Assembly (NCBI RefSeq): GCF_003572205.1 | Contig: NZ_QXNY01000008.1 | Location: 1-64,000, forward strand | DNA: 64,000 nucleotides | Direction: 5' to 3' | Source of the DNA: Algihabitans albus | Lineage (GTDB): Bacteria; Pseudomonadota; Alphaproteobacteria; Kiloniellales; DSM-21159 | In this document: positions 1 through 8,961 of the stretch, piece after piece | Layout: the number at the start of each line of letters is the position of its first letter | Position numbering within the stretch: position 1 is the stretch's first letter | Position numbers and translations under genes: made by a program | The notes under the pieces: model-generated | Databases searched by the model: none | What the model was told of the DNA's origin: nothing | What the model saw: only the letters and a program-made list of their open reading frames with translations

Positions 1-84
1 GGTGGCACGACCGGCGGCACCACGGGCGGCACCACAGGCGGAACCACGGGTGGGACGACTGGTGGCACGACGGGTGGCGGCGGG
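1..84 (+). repeat. Tandem 12-nt repeats encoding Gly-Gly-Thr-Thr
   Basis: About six to seven imperfect copies of a 12-nt unit related to GGTGGCACGACC, all in frame. They form a flexible stalk or linker in the exoprotein and could vary in copy number by slippage. The start of the array lies outside the window. Confidence 0.8.
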
Positions 85-498
85 GACGCGGCAACGGTGG
101 AACCCGGAATCTTGGTCGAACGCGAGTTCCTGGCAAACTTCGCCGAGCTTCCCGGTGAGCTTCTCGGACGGTTGACGCTGGCAGAGCTTCTGGCGAGCCT
201 GGCACCTGCGGCCGGCGGTGACGTTGGTGCCGCCGGCACGGAGGGTGACACCGGTTTTCTGATCACCGACAATCCGACTCAGGTGGCGTCGCTGGTTCCG
301 CAGGGAACGTCGGCCGTGATCGACTTCTCCGCCTGCGGACGTCAGCAGCTCTCGGGGACCGACTGCGTCGAGGCGTTAACCTTTGAGGACCTATTGGCCC
401 AGTATGGTCCGGAGGACTTGCCGGAAGACCTGCAGGAGTTGACGAACCTGATCGATGGCGCAGATCTGGAGACGGGCGCCGCACCGGACGGCCAGTAA
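1..498 (+). CDS. C-terminal end of a large two-partner-secretion exoprotein (TpsA), 5' end outside window
   Basis: The frame is open from base 1, so only the last 165 residues are visible. It begins with about six Gly-Gly-Thr-Thr units (a 12-nt repeat over bases 1-84), followed by an acidic tail. Two cysteines ten residues apart lie about 55 residues from the end; HMW1-type TpsA adhesins use a C-terminal cysteine pair to stay attached to their transporter, so surface anchoring is possible. The call rests on position: a TpsB transporter follows 168 bases downstream, the usual tpsA-tpsB order. The exoprotein domain itself is outside the window, so substrate and role (adhesin, haemolysin or toxin) cannot be stated. 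Confidence 0.6.
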   Translation, partial: GGTTGGTTGGTTGGTTGGTTGGTTGGGGDAATVEPGILVEREFLANFAELPGELLGRLTLAELLASLAPAAGGDVGAAGTEGDTGFLITDNPTQVASLVPQGTSAVIDFSACGRQQLSGTDCVEALTFEDLLAQYGPEDLPEDLQELTNLIDGADLETGAAPDGQ

Positions 499-666
499 GC
501 GGTCGCGGGCCGTAAAAGTCGTTCGTGGTGGGCGGATGTCTGTCGTCTTTTGCCCGTAACCGGTTTGGGGCATTTCAGATTTCGATGGTCTTCACCGGGT
601 CCGATGCGGTTTTCTGTATCGGGCTTGGTCTATCGGGGCAGGGACAGACATGGCTTCGGGGGCAGC

Positions 667-2397
667 ATGCGTCAGATCGTTCTAGGGCTCGGCGCGACTG
701 TCGGGGTGACAGTCGGTCTTCTGCTGGCGGCGACCTCGGGACTTGCCCAGACGACCAGCCGCTCGATACCCCCCTCCGCCGATCCCGGGCGTCTCGATCA
801 GCGGCTGCAGACGCCACTCGATATCCCGGGACTTGAGACCGGTCCAGGCTTCGCCGTTCCCGAGACCGCGCCGGCGCCCGAGGGTGCTGACGAGATTCGC
901 TTTCAGCTCGAGCGCGTCGTTCTGGAAGGGAACAGCGTTTTCGCAGACGAAGAGCTGTCGGATATCTGGGCGGACGATATCGGTCGTGAGATCAGTCTCG
1001 CCGATGTCTATGTCTACGCCGACGCCATCACCACCCGATACCGCAACGAAGGCTACCTACTGAGTCTCGCACTGGTTCCGCCGCAGGAGATCGTGGAGGG
1101 CGAAGCGGCGTTGCGTGTCGTCGAGGGTTTCGTGGAAAGCGTCTCGGTGCGCGGCGAACCGCGCGGCGGTCGGGGTCTGCTACAGACCTATGGCGAGAAG
1201 ATCGCGGAGGATCGCCCGCTGCGCGCCCGCACGCTCGAGCGCTACCTGCTGCTGATGAACGATCTGCCGGGGATCGAGGTGAGCTCCATCCTGTCCCCGG
1301 CGCCGGAGACGCCCAACGCGGCCGTGCTGGACGTGCTGGTCGAGGAGCGCCGCTACGACGCCTTCCTTGAGGCGGACAACCGTGGTACGCGATTTCTCGG
1401 GCCGCACCAGCAGTCGGCGGCGGTCGCCGTTCACTCGCTGCTGGCCAGTCACGAACAGATCGAACTGCAGTACGTGCGGGCGGGGGATTTCTTCACGCGC
1501 GAACTCGACTTCGTCTCCGCGGCCTTCCGCTGGCCGATCTTCGACGAGGGCACCACCATCGGTCTGTCGGGAAGTCTGGCCTGGACCAAACCCGGCGACG
1601 ATCTGGAGGATCTCGACGTCGAAGGCGATTCCGCCTCGCTGGTCGTCTCCGCGACGCACCCGGTGATCCGTTCGCGCACGGAGAACCTCTTTCTCTCGGC
1701 GCAGATCGACCTTCGCCGCAGCGAAACCCGCATCTTCGAGGACGAGGACCTGCAGGAAGACCGCCTGACGGTGGCACGGGTCGGAGCCTTCTGGAACCGT
1801 GCCGACCGCCTGGGCGGCAGCAATTTCGCCAGCCTGCAGATCAGTCAGGGTCTCGATCTCTTCGGACCCTCGGAGCGCGGCGACCGTCTGCTGTCGCGCG
1901 CCGAAGGCGACCCCGAGTTCCTGAAGGCCGAAATCAATGCCAGCCGCTTGCAGAGCCTGGGCTTCCTGGTGCCGGGCCTCAGCCTTTTCGCGTCGGCATC
2001 GGCTCAGGTCTCCGACGATCCTCTGCTGGCCGGCGAGGAATTCGGCCTGGGAGGCGAGGATCTGGGCAGTGCCTTCGAGCCCGCCGAGCTGGTCGGCGAA
2101 CACGGCCTGGGCGGCCGTGTAGAACTGCGCTACGCGCAACAGGTCGAGGTGGAGGATCTGCCGCTGGATGGCTGGCAGGTCTACGGCTTCGCCGATGGCG
2201 GGCGGGTTTGGAACGACGACGCGGGGGTCGGTGAGGACGATCGCGAGAGTCTTGCCTCGGTCGGCCTTGGGATGCGTTTGCGGCTATTCAATAGCGTGAG
2301 CGCCGATGTCGAGGTGGCTCAGCCGCTGTTGCGCGATCCCGGCGACGACGACGACCGACGGCCGCAAGCCTTCTTCCTGTTGCGCGCCGATTTCTGA
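667..2397 (+). CDS. TpsB-family outer-membrane transporter (ShlB/FhaC/HecB)
   Basis: Outer-membrane beta-barrel that secretes the TpsA protein encoded just upstream. The 576-residue product starts at ATG 667 because this places a signal peptide at the N-terminus (MRQIVLGLGA, a hydrophobic core, cleavage near SGLAQ); a GGGGG ribosome-binding stretch precedes it. Residues about 77-152 look like a POTRA domain (ERVVLEGNSVF through VVEGFVESV). From about residue 215 the pattern is alternating barrel strands, with the late motif YGFADGGRVW and a final strand ending in Phe (LLRADF), the signal for barrel insertion. The length fits the family. A TTG start at 550 would add a non-signal leader and is less likely. 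Confidence 0.9.
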   Translation: MRQIVLGLGATVGVTVGLLLAATSGLAQTTSRSIPPSADPGRLDQRLQTPLDIPGLETGPGFAVPETAPAPEGADEIRFQLERVVLEGNSVFADEELSDIWADDIGREISLADVYVYADAITTRYRNEGYLLSLALVPPQEIVEGEAALRVVEGFVESVSVRGEPRGGRGLLQTYGEKIAEDRPLRARTLERYLLLMNDLPGIEVSSILSPAPETPNAAVLDVLVEERRYDAFLEADNRGTRFLGPHQQSAAVAVHSLLASHEQIELQYVRAGDFFTRELDFVSAAFRWPIFDEGTTIGLSGSLAWTKPGDDLEDLDVEGDSASLVVSATHPVIRSRTENLFLSAQIDLRRSETRIFEDEDLQEDRLTVARVGAFWNRADRLGGSNFASLQISQGLDLFGPSERGDRLLSRAEGDPEFLKAEINASRLQSLGFLVPGLSLFASASAQVSDDPLLAGEEFGLGGEDLGSAFEPAELVGEHGLGGRVELRYAQQVEVEDLPLDGWQVYGFADGGRVWNDDAGVGEDDRESLASVGLGMRLRLFNSVSADVEVAQPLLRDPGDDDDRRPQAFFLLRADF

Positions 2398-3032
2398 CCG
2401 TTCTCTGTTTCTGATCGGTCTCTATTTACGAGTGTAGATCGGGCAGAGAGCAGTTCGCGGGGCGAACGATCCCTCTGCGACGTCCCTCGCGCCCGAGCTG
2501 TCGTGCGGCGGCCAAAGCCGCGATGTTCCGGCGAGCGGATAGCGACGCCGGGAGGGCCTCGGCCGGAGCGCCGCCTGCCGCCGTCGGGTTCGTCCCTTCT
2601 CTTCGATTCATCCTCCGAGTTGGCCGAGCGTGTTGCCGGACGCGGACGGATTGCTTCGAAGCCTGACCGGCTGGCCAGTGACGCCGTCCGACCAACCGTT
2701 CGGTGAGGCAAAAGTGAGCCGATCTCCTTCAGCTACACAAACTTTTGATGGCTTTTCGCAGCGCAAAAAATCTCCTTTATAGCGAAAGTGGTACCTCTTA
2801 AAAGGCAAAAAGCTGCCACTCCGAAAGTGTAGTTCTGTTTCAGTATTTCTAATAATATCAATAATTTGAATTCCTATTCACCCAACCTTCACGTTCATTG
2901 CAAGCCAGAAATTTACATATTTACGAAAATTTAATTTTTACTTTATCTATCGTCCTCAATCTGTTACAGAATAGCGACTGCGCGGTCAGACCTCGTCGCA
3001 GAACGCGAAGCAAAATTTGGGGGTGCCTGATC
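2398..3032. other. Non-coding interval, partly AT-rich
   Basis: No credible gene. The first 330 bases keep the GC bias of the neighbours; bases about 2735-2960 are clearly AT-richer with several A/T runs and probably carry the promoter of the VPLPA-CTERM gene. No strong repeat or terminator was seen. Confidence 0.5.
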
Positions 3033-3722
3033 ATGATGATGCATGAAAAATTGAGTCGTATTGCTGTTGCCTTGGCGGTCGCGACCGGCCTTACCGTCGC
3101 CACCTCGACTGCGTCGCAAGCCAGTCTGATCTATGCGACCGAGGTCGACTGGTTCAACAACGGCACGGTTTCGAATCTCAACGATCGGGACAATCCGGCG
3201 AACGCGCTGGGCGCTCCGGACCAGGATTTTCTGTCGCTCGGTCAAAGCAGCGCTGGCAATCCCGGTTTCGCCGTGTTCGGGTTCGGCCAGGACTTTCTCG
3301 ACGAAGGGCGCGTTTGGGAGTTCACCTTCAATTGTGTTGACGGATGCGACTTCCTGGAGACGGCGACGATTTACGTCGGCACCTCCAGCCAGTACACCAT
3401 GGGACAAGCCAGCCGAGCCGATCAAATCGATCTCGTTACGGGCCTGGGCGGTTTCTTCGGCGAATGGGAAGAGGTCGGCCAGATCTCCAACCAAAATGCC
3501 CAGATCGATGACGGTGGAGCCGCCATCTCCTTCGCCGGCCAGTTCTCTTGGCTCGCGATCGTCGATAACACACCCGCCAACAGCCCCAGTCCCGACGGCT
3601 TCGATGTCAATTCCGTCGGCGTGGCGCCGGTGCCCTTGCCGGCCGCGGCGTGGTTCCTGCTGACCGGTTTGGGTGGCCTTGCCGGCCTGCGCTGGCTGCG
3701 CAACCGGCCGGAAGAAGCCTAA
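3033..3722 (+). CDS. Exported protein with VPLPA-CTERM sorting signal
   Basis: Secreted protein of 229 residues. A signal peptide (MHEKLSRIAVALAVATGLTV, cleavage near ASQAS) precedes a beta-rich body of about 150 residues without a recognisable catalytic motif. The C-terminus has the three-part exosortase signal: VPLPAAAWFLL, a hydrophobic helix, and an arginine-rich tail (RWLRNRPEEA). Proteins with this signal are processed by exosortase/archaeosortase-type enzymes and usually end up in the envelope or extracellular matrix. Start: three ATG codons at 3033, 3036 and 3039 follow a TTTGGGGG stretch, and 3033 has the best spacing. The AT-rich upstream region suggests its own promoter. The cognate exosortase is not in the window. 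Confidence 0.8.
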   Translation: MMMHEKLSRIAVALAVATGLTVATSTASQASLIYATEVDWFNNGTVSNLNDRDNPANALGAPDQDFLSLGQSSAGNPGFAVFGFGQDFLDEGRVWEFTFNCVDGCDFLETATIYVGTSSQYTMGQASRADQIDLVTGLGGFFGEWEEVGQISNQNAQIDDGGAAISFAGQFSWLAIVDNTPANSPSPDGFDVNSVGVAPVPLPAAAWFLLTGLGGLAGLRWLRNRPEEA

Positions 3723-3768
3723 AGCAGGATCGCCGCGACGCTTCCGCTCTAGACCAGATAGTGATCAG

Positions 3769-3791
3769 CCGGACCCACGTATTGGGTCCGG
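3769..3791 (+). terminator. Hairpin downstream of the VPLPA-CTERM gene
   Basis: Perfect 9-bp stem, CCGGACCCA with TGGGTCCGG, around a 5-nt loop, 47 bases after the stop codon. No T-run follows, so it may stabilise the 3' end or act with Rho rather than be a classical intrinsic terminator. Confidence 0.5.
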
Positions 3792-3813
3792 CGATTCCGT
3801 TAAATCCAGTCTC

Positions 3814-3888
3814 GATTCAAAGTGTGAGAGTCTGTTTCCTAGGGTCGGCGGAACCGCAAAGCGAGTCCATACGATCACAACAGGCTCT
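3814..3888 (+). repeat. Dispersed hairpin repeat, copy 1
   Basis: A 75-base intergenic element that recurs at 19614-19688 in the same orientation. The outer arms GAGTCTGTT and AACAGGCTC pair fully as RNA (one G-U). The inner stems are degenerate here compared with copy 2. It resembles in design the long imperfect hairpin repeats scattered between genes in many alphaproteobacteria. Confidence 0.75.
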
Positions 3889-3985
3889 AGGCGGCCTCTC
3901 CGTTCAGTTCGCGGAAACCCGTTAGGGTCTCTGTTCACGGCCTGCGACGGCGCCGCCCGTCGCAGGCTGTCGATCTTTTCGCCGC

Positions 3986-4234
3986 TCAGTTCCGCGCCAG
4001 GCGCCCCACGCTCAAAGAGTTTCCATAGCGGTTGCCGCAGGTGCGGCAGCGCAGTTTCCGTTCCAGATCCCCCAGCTTCGTGCGTGCCGACCAGCGTCTC
4101 CGCAAAGCTTCGGGATCGATGATCGCGCTATGGCGACAGCGAAAGCAGGTCGCCCGAAAACGGTGCCAGCGCCCCAGGTCGGAGAGGCGCAGGGCGTACT
4201 TGGGCCCAAGGTTTTCGTTCTCTAAATGTTCCAT
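3986..4234 (-). CDS. Small zinc-ribbon protein
   Basis: Basic 82-residue protein with two CxxC pairs (CFRC near residue 31 and CRTC near residue 63), the layout of a zinc ribbon. Similar small alphaproteobacterial proteins have a segment like LERKLRCRTCG and no assigned function; nucleic-acid binding is a guess from the charge and zinc motif. It is transcribed away from the SRAP gene, sharing a 134-base intergenic region. Confidence 0.65.
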   Translation of the reverse strand: MEHLENENLGPKYALRLSDLGRWHRFRATCFRCRHSAIIDPEALRRRWSARTKLGDLERKLRCRTCGNRYGNSLSVGRLARN

Positions 4235-4271
4235 GCCGGCAGACTAGCCGAGCCCTGCAATTATCGTCCAT

Positions 4272-4281
4272 TTGTATACAA
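4272..4281. promoter_or_regulatory. Palindrome TTGTATACAA in a divergent promoter region
   Basis: Perfect 10-bp palindrome in the AT-rich gap between the divergent zinc-ribbon and SRAP genes. The form TTGTNNACAA is typical of GntR-family operators, but no GntR gene is nearby, so the assignment is speculative. Confidence 0.3.
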
Positions 4282-4368
4282 TACGATCTTTCGCCCGATC
4301 TTCCGATCCGGTGATATTTTCATCGCGCCGTCTTGCATTCGGGCGGGGAGTGCGGCGAACTGCGGGGC

Positions 4369-5145
4369 ATGTGCAATGCCATGTCGCTGCGTCATTCCCG
4401 CAAGGAAGTGAGTCGCCTCGCCGATACCCTGGGTCTCGCCCTGGCCGGGCCGGGTCCGGAGATCGCTCCGCGGTATCGGATCGGTCCGCGGCAGTGGCAC
4501 CCGGTCTTCCGGGTTTCCAGCCCGGACAGCCTGCGGATGGAGCCGGCCTTATGGGATCTGATCCCGCCCGGGACCGGACCAGGAGCGAAGGCCGAGGTTG
4601 GAGCGGGGGCGGGTCGGCCGAAATACCTGCTCACCAACGCCCGCGCCGATAAGCTGGCACACGGTTGGCCCTGGCGATTGATCCCGAAGCAGGGGCGTGC
4701 GCTGGTGCCCTGCGATGGCTTTTACGAGCCGGAGAAGCCAGCCAGGGCGAAGGGCGCGGCGCCTTGGTCCTACTATGCGCTGAAGGACGGCGGCCCTTTC
4801 CTGCTGGCGGGTCTGGTCAGCGAGGCAGTGATTCCGCAGACCGGCGAGGTGGTGGCCAGCTTTGCGGTGATAACCACCGAGGCCAACGCCCTGGTGCAGG
4901 CGCGCCACCACGACCGCATGCCCGTTCTGTTGACCCCCGAAGCAGCGAAGGCTTGGCTGTTCGAGGACCGTCTGCCGGAGCGCGTGCTGCGCCCCTATCC
5001 GGCGGAGGCCATGACGGCCTGGCGCGTATCGGACGCGGCCAAGAACTTCCGCAAGCCGGATGACGCAGGAATGATCGTGCCGGTCGAAACCTTGGAGACC
5101 TTCGGAACGCCCGAGACCGTGGAGACGCAACTCAGTCTGCTGTGA
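4369..5145 (+). CDS. SRAP-family DNA-protein crosslinking protein (YedK/HMCES)
   Basis: Protects abasic sites in single-stranded DNA by forming a covalent thiazolidine link through Cys2, which must be exposed after removal of Met1. The product has 258 residues. Start: ATG 4369 gives Met-Cys-Asn, putting the catalytic cysteine at position 2; an upstream in-frame ATG would bury it. Other family residues are present: RYRIGPRQ, the Asn of TNARAD, the Glu of DGFYEP (usually FYEW) and the His of HHDRMPVLL. The usual MCGR start is MCNA here and the WG(L/M)IP segment is WDLIP with an insertion, so this is a divergent member. Confidence 0.88.
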   Translation: MCNAMSLRHSRKEVSRLADTLGLALAGPGPEIAPRYRIGPRQWHPVFRVSSPDSLRMEPALWDLIPPGTGPGAKAEVGAGAGRPKYLLTNARADKLAHGWPWRLIPKQGRALVPCDGFYEPEKPARAKGAAPWSYYALKDGGPFLLAGLVSEAVIPQTGEVVASFAVITTEANALVQARHHDRMPVLLTPEAAKAWLFEDRLPERVLRPYPAEAMTAWRVSDAAKNFRKPDDAGMIVPVETLETFGTPETVETQLSLL

Positions 5146-5166
5146 CGGATCGATCCGCCGGCCCGG

Positions 5167-6483
5167 TCAGGTCTCGATTGGAGGCCGCTTGCCGAAGAGG
5201 CGTTTGCCGACCCGCTCGAGCAAGCCGTGCTCGGCCATCCAGGCGAGGTAGGCGCGGTAGACCGGGTCCTCGCGCAGGTGGCGTTCCTCCGTGCGCGCGC
5301 GCAGCCAGTAGATCAGATTGACCGAGAGCAGAAGCAGGCAGTTCTGAACGGTCTGGGCCGTGTCGCCGAGTGGGAGGAAGGGCAGAAAAACCAGCCACCA
5401 GAAAAGGTTCTTGGCGAGGTAGGCCGGATGCCGGAAGAAGCGGTAGGGACCGTTGGTGATAATGCCGCGATGGGTCAGGTTGGAGAAGCGTAGGCCGAAG
5501 ATCACGGTCGCCCAGGCATAGAGGGCCAGGACGACCGACAACAGCGCGCTCCAAGCCCAGAGGGCGGGCTCGCTGCCCTGCATCCAGACCGCCCAGTCCT
5601 GCGTGCCCTGGCGGTAGTCTAGGGGACCGCCGTAGCCCATCAGGATAATGGGCGGATAGCAGATCAGCGCGGCGACCCAGGCGAGCAGGAAGGGGTTGGG
5701 CGAGCGGATGTGGGTGTCGAGGGGCCGCAAGGTCGCGGCGTACCCGAGGGTGCCGAAGGTGACGTCGATCAGGAACAGCAGATTGAAGACGAAAATCACG
5801 GTCACGATGGGGTTTTGCAGCAGCAAGCCCATGTCGTAGGTCACCACGGCCTGAACGTGCGAGGGCATCAGGGAGGCGGTGAAGGCCAGGAAGAAGGCCT
5901 TGATCGCCCAACTCCGCAGATGCTGGGCGATTTTCGATCCGTCAGCCCGCGCGCCGTCGCCGATGGCGAAGCGGCCGAAATGCCAGAGTTCGTCGTGCGG
6001 GTCCGTGGCATAGCGGTCGACCAGGAAGACGTAGAGCGCGGCAAGCAGGACCAGCGGCAGCCAGATGGCCCGCAGGATGCCGAGGTAGGCGGCGAACTCC
6101 TCGCCCTGATAGGAGGTCACGCTGAAGTAGAAGAGGGCGATGAGGGCCCAGGTCGCGGCCAGCCCCGCCAGCTTGATCCGGGTCGTCGCGATCGTCTCCG
6201 CGAGCGGGCGCGGCGCGGCCCAGTTGAGGCCGGTGCTGGCGCGCCGATGCACCCGTTCGACCAGCAGGCTGTAGAGGACCATAGGGACGGCGGCGGCGGC
6301 CAGGCAGAACAGCCATTGGGCCTGAAGCGTCAGTGTCGAGCCGGGCAGCCATAGGAGGGCGAGGCCCAGGCCGGCGAGCCCCGAGAGGCCGACGCCATGG
6401 CCGATCACCGAGCGCGGCCGAACGACCGGCCCGGTGACGGCGGGCGCTTCGGAGGACAGGACGGCAGACGGCTGCGGCTGCAT
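5167..6483 (-). CDS. Integral-membrane methyltransferase of the ICMT/PEMT type
   Basis: A 438-residue membrane protein with about eight to ten hydrophobic segments. Near the C-terminus is the segment THRGIITNGPYRFFRHPAYL followed by a hydrophobic helix and an EERHLREDPVYRAYL tail, which is the SAM-binding signature of isoprenylcysteine/phospholipid-type membrane methyltransferases. The N-terminal half is an extra multi-pass region, so it is longer than the minimal enzyme; the substrate is unknown. ATG 6483 is chosen (AGAG ribosome-binding stretch); the frame can be extended to a TTG at 6513. It is convergent with the SRAP gene, 21 bases apart. Confidence 0.75.
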   Translation of the reverse strand: MQPQPSAVLSSEAPAVTGPVVRPRSVIGHGVGLSGLAGLGLALLWLPGSTLTLQAQWLFCLAAAAVPMVLYSLLVERVHRRASTGLNWAAPRPLAETIATTRIKLAGLAATWALIALFYFSVTSYQGEEFAAYLGILRAIWLPLVLLAALYVFLVDRYATDPHDELWHFGRFAIGDGARADGSKIAQHLRSWAIKAFFLAFTASLMPSHVQAVVTYDMGLLLQNPIVTVIFVFNLLFLIDVTFGTLGYAATLRPLDTHIRSPNPFLLAWVAALICYPPIILMGYGGPLDYRQGTQDWAVWMQGSEPALWAWSALLSVVLALYAWATVIFGLRFSNLTHRGIITNGPYRFFRHPAYLAKNLFWWLVFLPFLPLGDTAQTVQNCLLLLSVNLIYWLRARTEERHLREDPVYRAYLAWMAEHGLLERVGKRLFGKRPPIET

Positions 6484-6942
6484 CGGTGGCTCTTCTAAAA
6501 GCGGGGAGCGCAAAGTACCGAGCTCCCCTTCTCAAGCTCGGTGAGCCTAGACGGAAGGCCCTTGCCAAGGCGTTTACGGCGATTTCCCGCAAAATCAAGG
6601 TATCTCGGGCCGCCGTCTATTCAAGCTGGGTGGCGGATCGACCAGATCGCCAGACAGCTCCTGCGCAAAAGGCATAGGGAAACGTTTTGCGATGCTTTCG
6701 AAAAAAGTCGCGCCGTCGGGTTGACGAAAGAGGGTCGAGCAGAGGAAATTTCAGGTATCGGTGAAGAGCTGCAAGCGCCGCTGTCCGGCGAAGTCTGCCG
6801 ACCGACCTGTCCGAAAAGCGCCCGCCCGATCCGTCGCGGCGGGTTTCTGTTTGCTGGAATCCCCTCTCGACGGCGCGTCGGAGGCTGGCCGGTCGTGGCG
6901 CGACAACTCCTCGTCGTGATCCGGTGGAAAGAGGGAAGCGAT
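6484..6942. other. Non-coding interval before the virion locus
   Basis: No gene is supported. It marks the left edge of the phage-derived locus; no tRNA, integrase or obvious attachment-site repeat is seen. Short frames across it lack ribosome-binding sites and family resemblance. Confidence 0.4.
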
Positions 6943-7356
6943 ATGGCGGCCGACCGAAAGAGCGATCCGCAGGGAGCGGGCAGCGGCAAGGCGCTCGTCA
7001 AGGCGCGGCCGAGCCGAAGACAGGATGCGCGCTCCAAGCGCCCGTCGGGCGATCCGACCCGTCAGACGACATTGCACCTGACCGAGGCGATCCTGCTGGC
7101 AGCCGAGCAATCAGGCGAGGACTGCGAGGGAAAGGACGGTCTGGTCGGCTATCTGCGCCGGATCGCCAACGAGGATATCAAGACCTTCTCGGGGTTCCTC
7201 GCCAAGGTGCTGCCCTTGCAGGTGGCCGGCGACCCGGAAAGTCCGCTACGCGTCGTCGTCGCCACGGGGATCGAGCGGGCGCCGGACGAGCGGGCTGCGG
7301 AAGAGGCGGGACAGGAGACGGTCCGGACCGAGAGACGCGGTTCAGTCTCAAAATAA
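6943..7356 (+). CDS. Putative terminase small subunit or phage packaging accessory protein
   Basis: A 137-residue protein whose N-terminal 45 residues are basic and disordered. A compact helical part follows (LTEAILLAAEQSGEDCEGKD, then a GLVGYLRRIANEDIKTFSGF segment and KVLPLQVAGD), a pattern seen in small proteins encoded just before the terminase large subunit in phages. ATG 6943 is preceded by AGAGGGAAG at good spacing. It is 292 bases upstream of terL. DNA binding during packaging initiation is inferred from position. Confidence 0.5.
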   Translation: MAADRKSDPQGAGSGKALVKARPSRRQDARSKRPSGDPTRQTTLHLTEAILLAAEQSGEDCEGKDGLVGYLRRIANEDIKTFSGFLAKVLPLQVAGDPESPLRVVVATGIERAPDERAAEEAGQETVRTERRGSVSK

Positions 7357-7369
7357 TTTTCAGGACGGG

Positions 7370-7399
7370 TTGACGATCAGGCAGGGTTTCGAGGATATT
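7370..7399 (+). promoter_or_regulatory. Candidate promoter upstream of terL
   Basis: TTGACG, an 18-bp spacer and GATATT in the gap before the terminase gene. This is a moderate match to a sigma-70 promoter (5/6 and 4/6) and would be well placed to drive the packaging and head genes. Confidence 0.25.
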
Positions 7400-7648
7400 T
7401 TCGTTAGACGTGGAGCTCTGCATCTCGCGCCGGTTTTGCCGAAGGCAGAGTCGAGAGACGAGGTCCTCCACCGTCAGTCTCCAAGTTTCGAGAACATGCC
7501 TGTCCCGCCCGCTCCGCCGAGGCGGATTTCCGCGTTCGGTTTCACCGGGTCGGGAGGGCCGTGAAAGCCGGCAGCGCGCGGTCGTGCCGCCGAGTCCGCC
7601 GCGGCGACAGACCAGCGAAACCCGACGAACAACAGGCGATGGAGAGCC

Positions 7649-8959
7649 GTGGAGGAACAAGCCGTTTCCACCGGCTACCGGCCGCGTTGGTATCAGCGAG
7701 ACATCCATGCCGGCTTGCGGCGCTTCTCGGTGCTGGTCTTGCACCGGCGGGCCGGCAAGACGGTGCTGGCGATCAATGCGCTGATCGACGCGGCGCTGCG
7801 CTGCGAGAAGCCCAACCCGCGCTTCGCCTACCTGGCGCCCTACCAGAAGCAGGCCAAGCAGATCGCCTGGGACACGCTGCGGAGCTACAGCCGGCCGATC
7901 CCCGGCACGCGGGCACAGGACGGCGAGCTGCAGGTCACCCTGCCGAACGGGGCACGCATCCGGCTTTACGGGGCCGACAATCCCGATGCCTTGCGCGGAC
8001 TCTACTTCGACGGGGTGGTGTTGGACGAAGTCGCCGACATGCGACCCGAGACCTGGGGCGAAGTGATCCGCCCGGCCCTGTCCGACCGCCAGGGCTGGTG
8101 TCTCTTCATCGGGACGCCCAAGGGGTTGGATCTGTTCCACGACCTTTATCACCACGCCGTCAAGGGGACGGACCCGGCCTGGTACGGCGCGCTCTATACG
8201 GCCGACGACACCGGGGCGATCGCGCCCGGGGAGCTGGAGCTGGCCCGGCGCAGCATGTCGGACGCGCAGTACCGCCAGGAGTTCCTCTGCGACTGGCAAG
8301 CGGCCAGCGACAACGTGCTGATCCCGCTGGACCTGGTGGCCGCGGCCATGCAGCGCCACCTGAACCCGGCCGAGGTGGCGGAACTGCCTGTCGTGCTGGG
8401 TGTCGACGTCGCGCGCTACGGCAGCGACCGCTCGAGCCTCTGTCTGCGCCAGGGACTCTGGTGCCGCGAGGTGCAGGCCTTCCAGGGGCTCGACAACATG
8501 AGCCTGGCGGCGCGGGTGGCGGTGAAGATCGCCGAGTGCCGGGCCGACGCCGTCTTCGTCGACGCCGGTCGCGGCGAAGGTGTGATCGACCGTCTGCGCC
8601 AGCTCGGCCATAGCGTCGTCGAGGTGAATTTCGGCGGCCGCCCGACCAGTCCGCGCTATCTCAACAAGCGCGCCGAGATGTGGGATGCCGTCGCGGCCTG
8701 GCTGCGCGCCGGAGGCGCCTTGCCGGCCGACAGCGCCCTGCGGCGCGATCTCTCGGCACCGACCTACGACTTCGACGCGGCCAATCGACTGCGCCTGGAA
8801 AGCAAGGACGCGCTGCGCGAGCGCGGCCTTTCCAGCCCCGACCTGGGCGATGCCCTGGCCCTGACCTTCGCCCTGCCGGTGCAGCCGCGTGGCGCTGGCG
8901 GCAACCGGCCGCGGCTGGCCCTGGGTCTCGACTACAACCCCTACGAAGAGGCGATCTAG
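7649..8959 (+). CDS. terL: Terminase large subunit (DNA-packaging ATPase/nuclease)
   Basis: Motor that cuts and pumps DNA into the prohead. The 436-residue product has both halves. The ATPase has a Walker A variant RRAGKT at residues 33-38 and Walker B VVLDEVAD with the Asp-Glu near 126-127. The RNase H-like nuclease has acidic residues in GVDVARYGSDRS (Asp near 253), DAGRGEG and the final DLGDALALTFA. All key residues are present, so the protein looks functional. The start is GTG 7649 behind GGAGAG. It heads the operon of head genes. Confidence 0.93.
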   Translation: MEEQAVSTGYRPRWYQRDIHAGLRRFSVLVLHRRAGKTVLAINALIDAALRCEKPNPRFAYLAPYQKQAKQIAWDTLRSYSRPIPGTRAQDGELQVTLPNGARIRLYGADNPDALRGLYFDGVVLDEVADMRPETWGEVIRPALSDRQGWCLFIGTPKGLDLFHDLYHHAVKGTDPAWYGALYTADDTGAIAPGELELARRSMSDAQYRQEFLCDWQAASDNVLIPLDLVAAAMQRHLNPAEVAELPVVLGVDVARYGSDRSSLCLRQGLWCREVQAFQGLDNMSLAARVAVKIAECRADAVFVDAGRGEGVIDRLRQLGHSVVEVNFGGRPTSPRYLNKRAEMWDAVAAWLRAGGALPADSALRRDLSAPTYDFDAANRLRLESKDALRERGLSSPDLGDALALTFALPVQPRGAGGNRPRLALGLDYNPYEEAI

Positions 8960-8961
8960 CC

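Noticed and set aside
1-84. Short tandem repeats that could suggest a CRISPR-like array
   Set aside because: No spacers; the units are contiguous, in frame and code for Gly-Gly-Thr-Thr.
1180-2139. Long minus-strand open frame under the TpsB gene
   Set aside because: Mirror frame of a well-supported gene; no family pattern. The same holds for long antisense frames under the portal, capsid, nozzle and pot genes.
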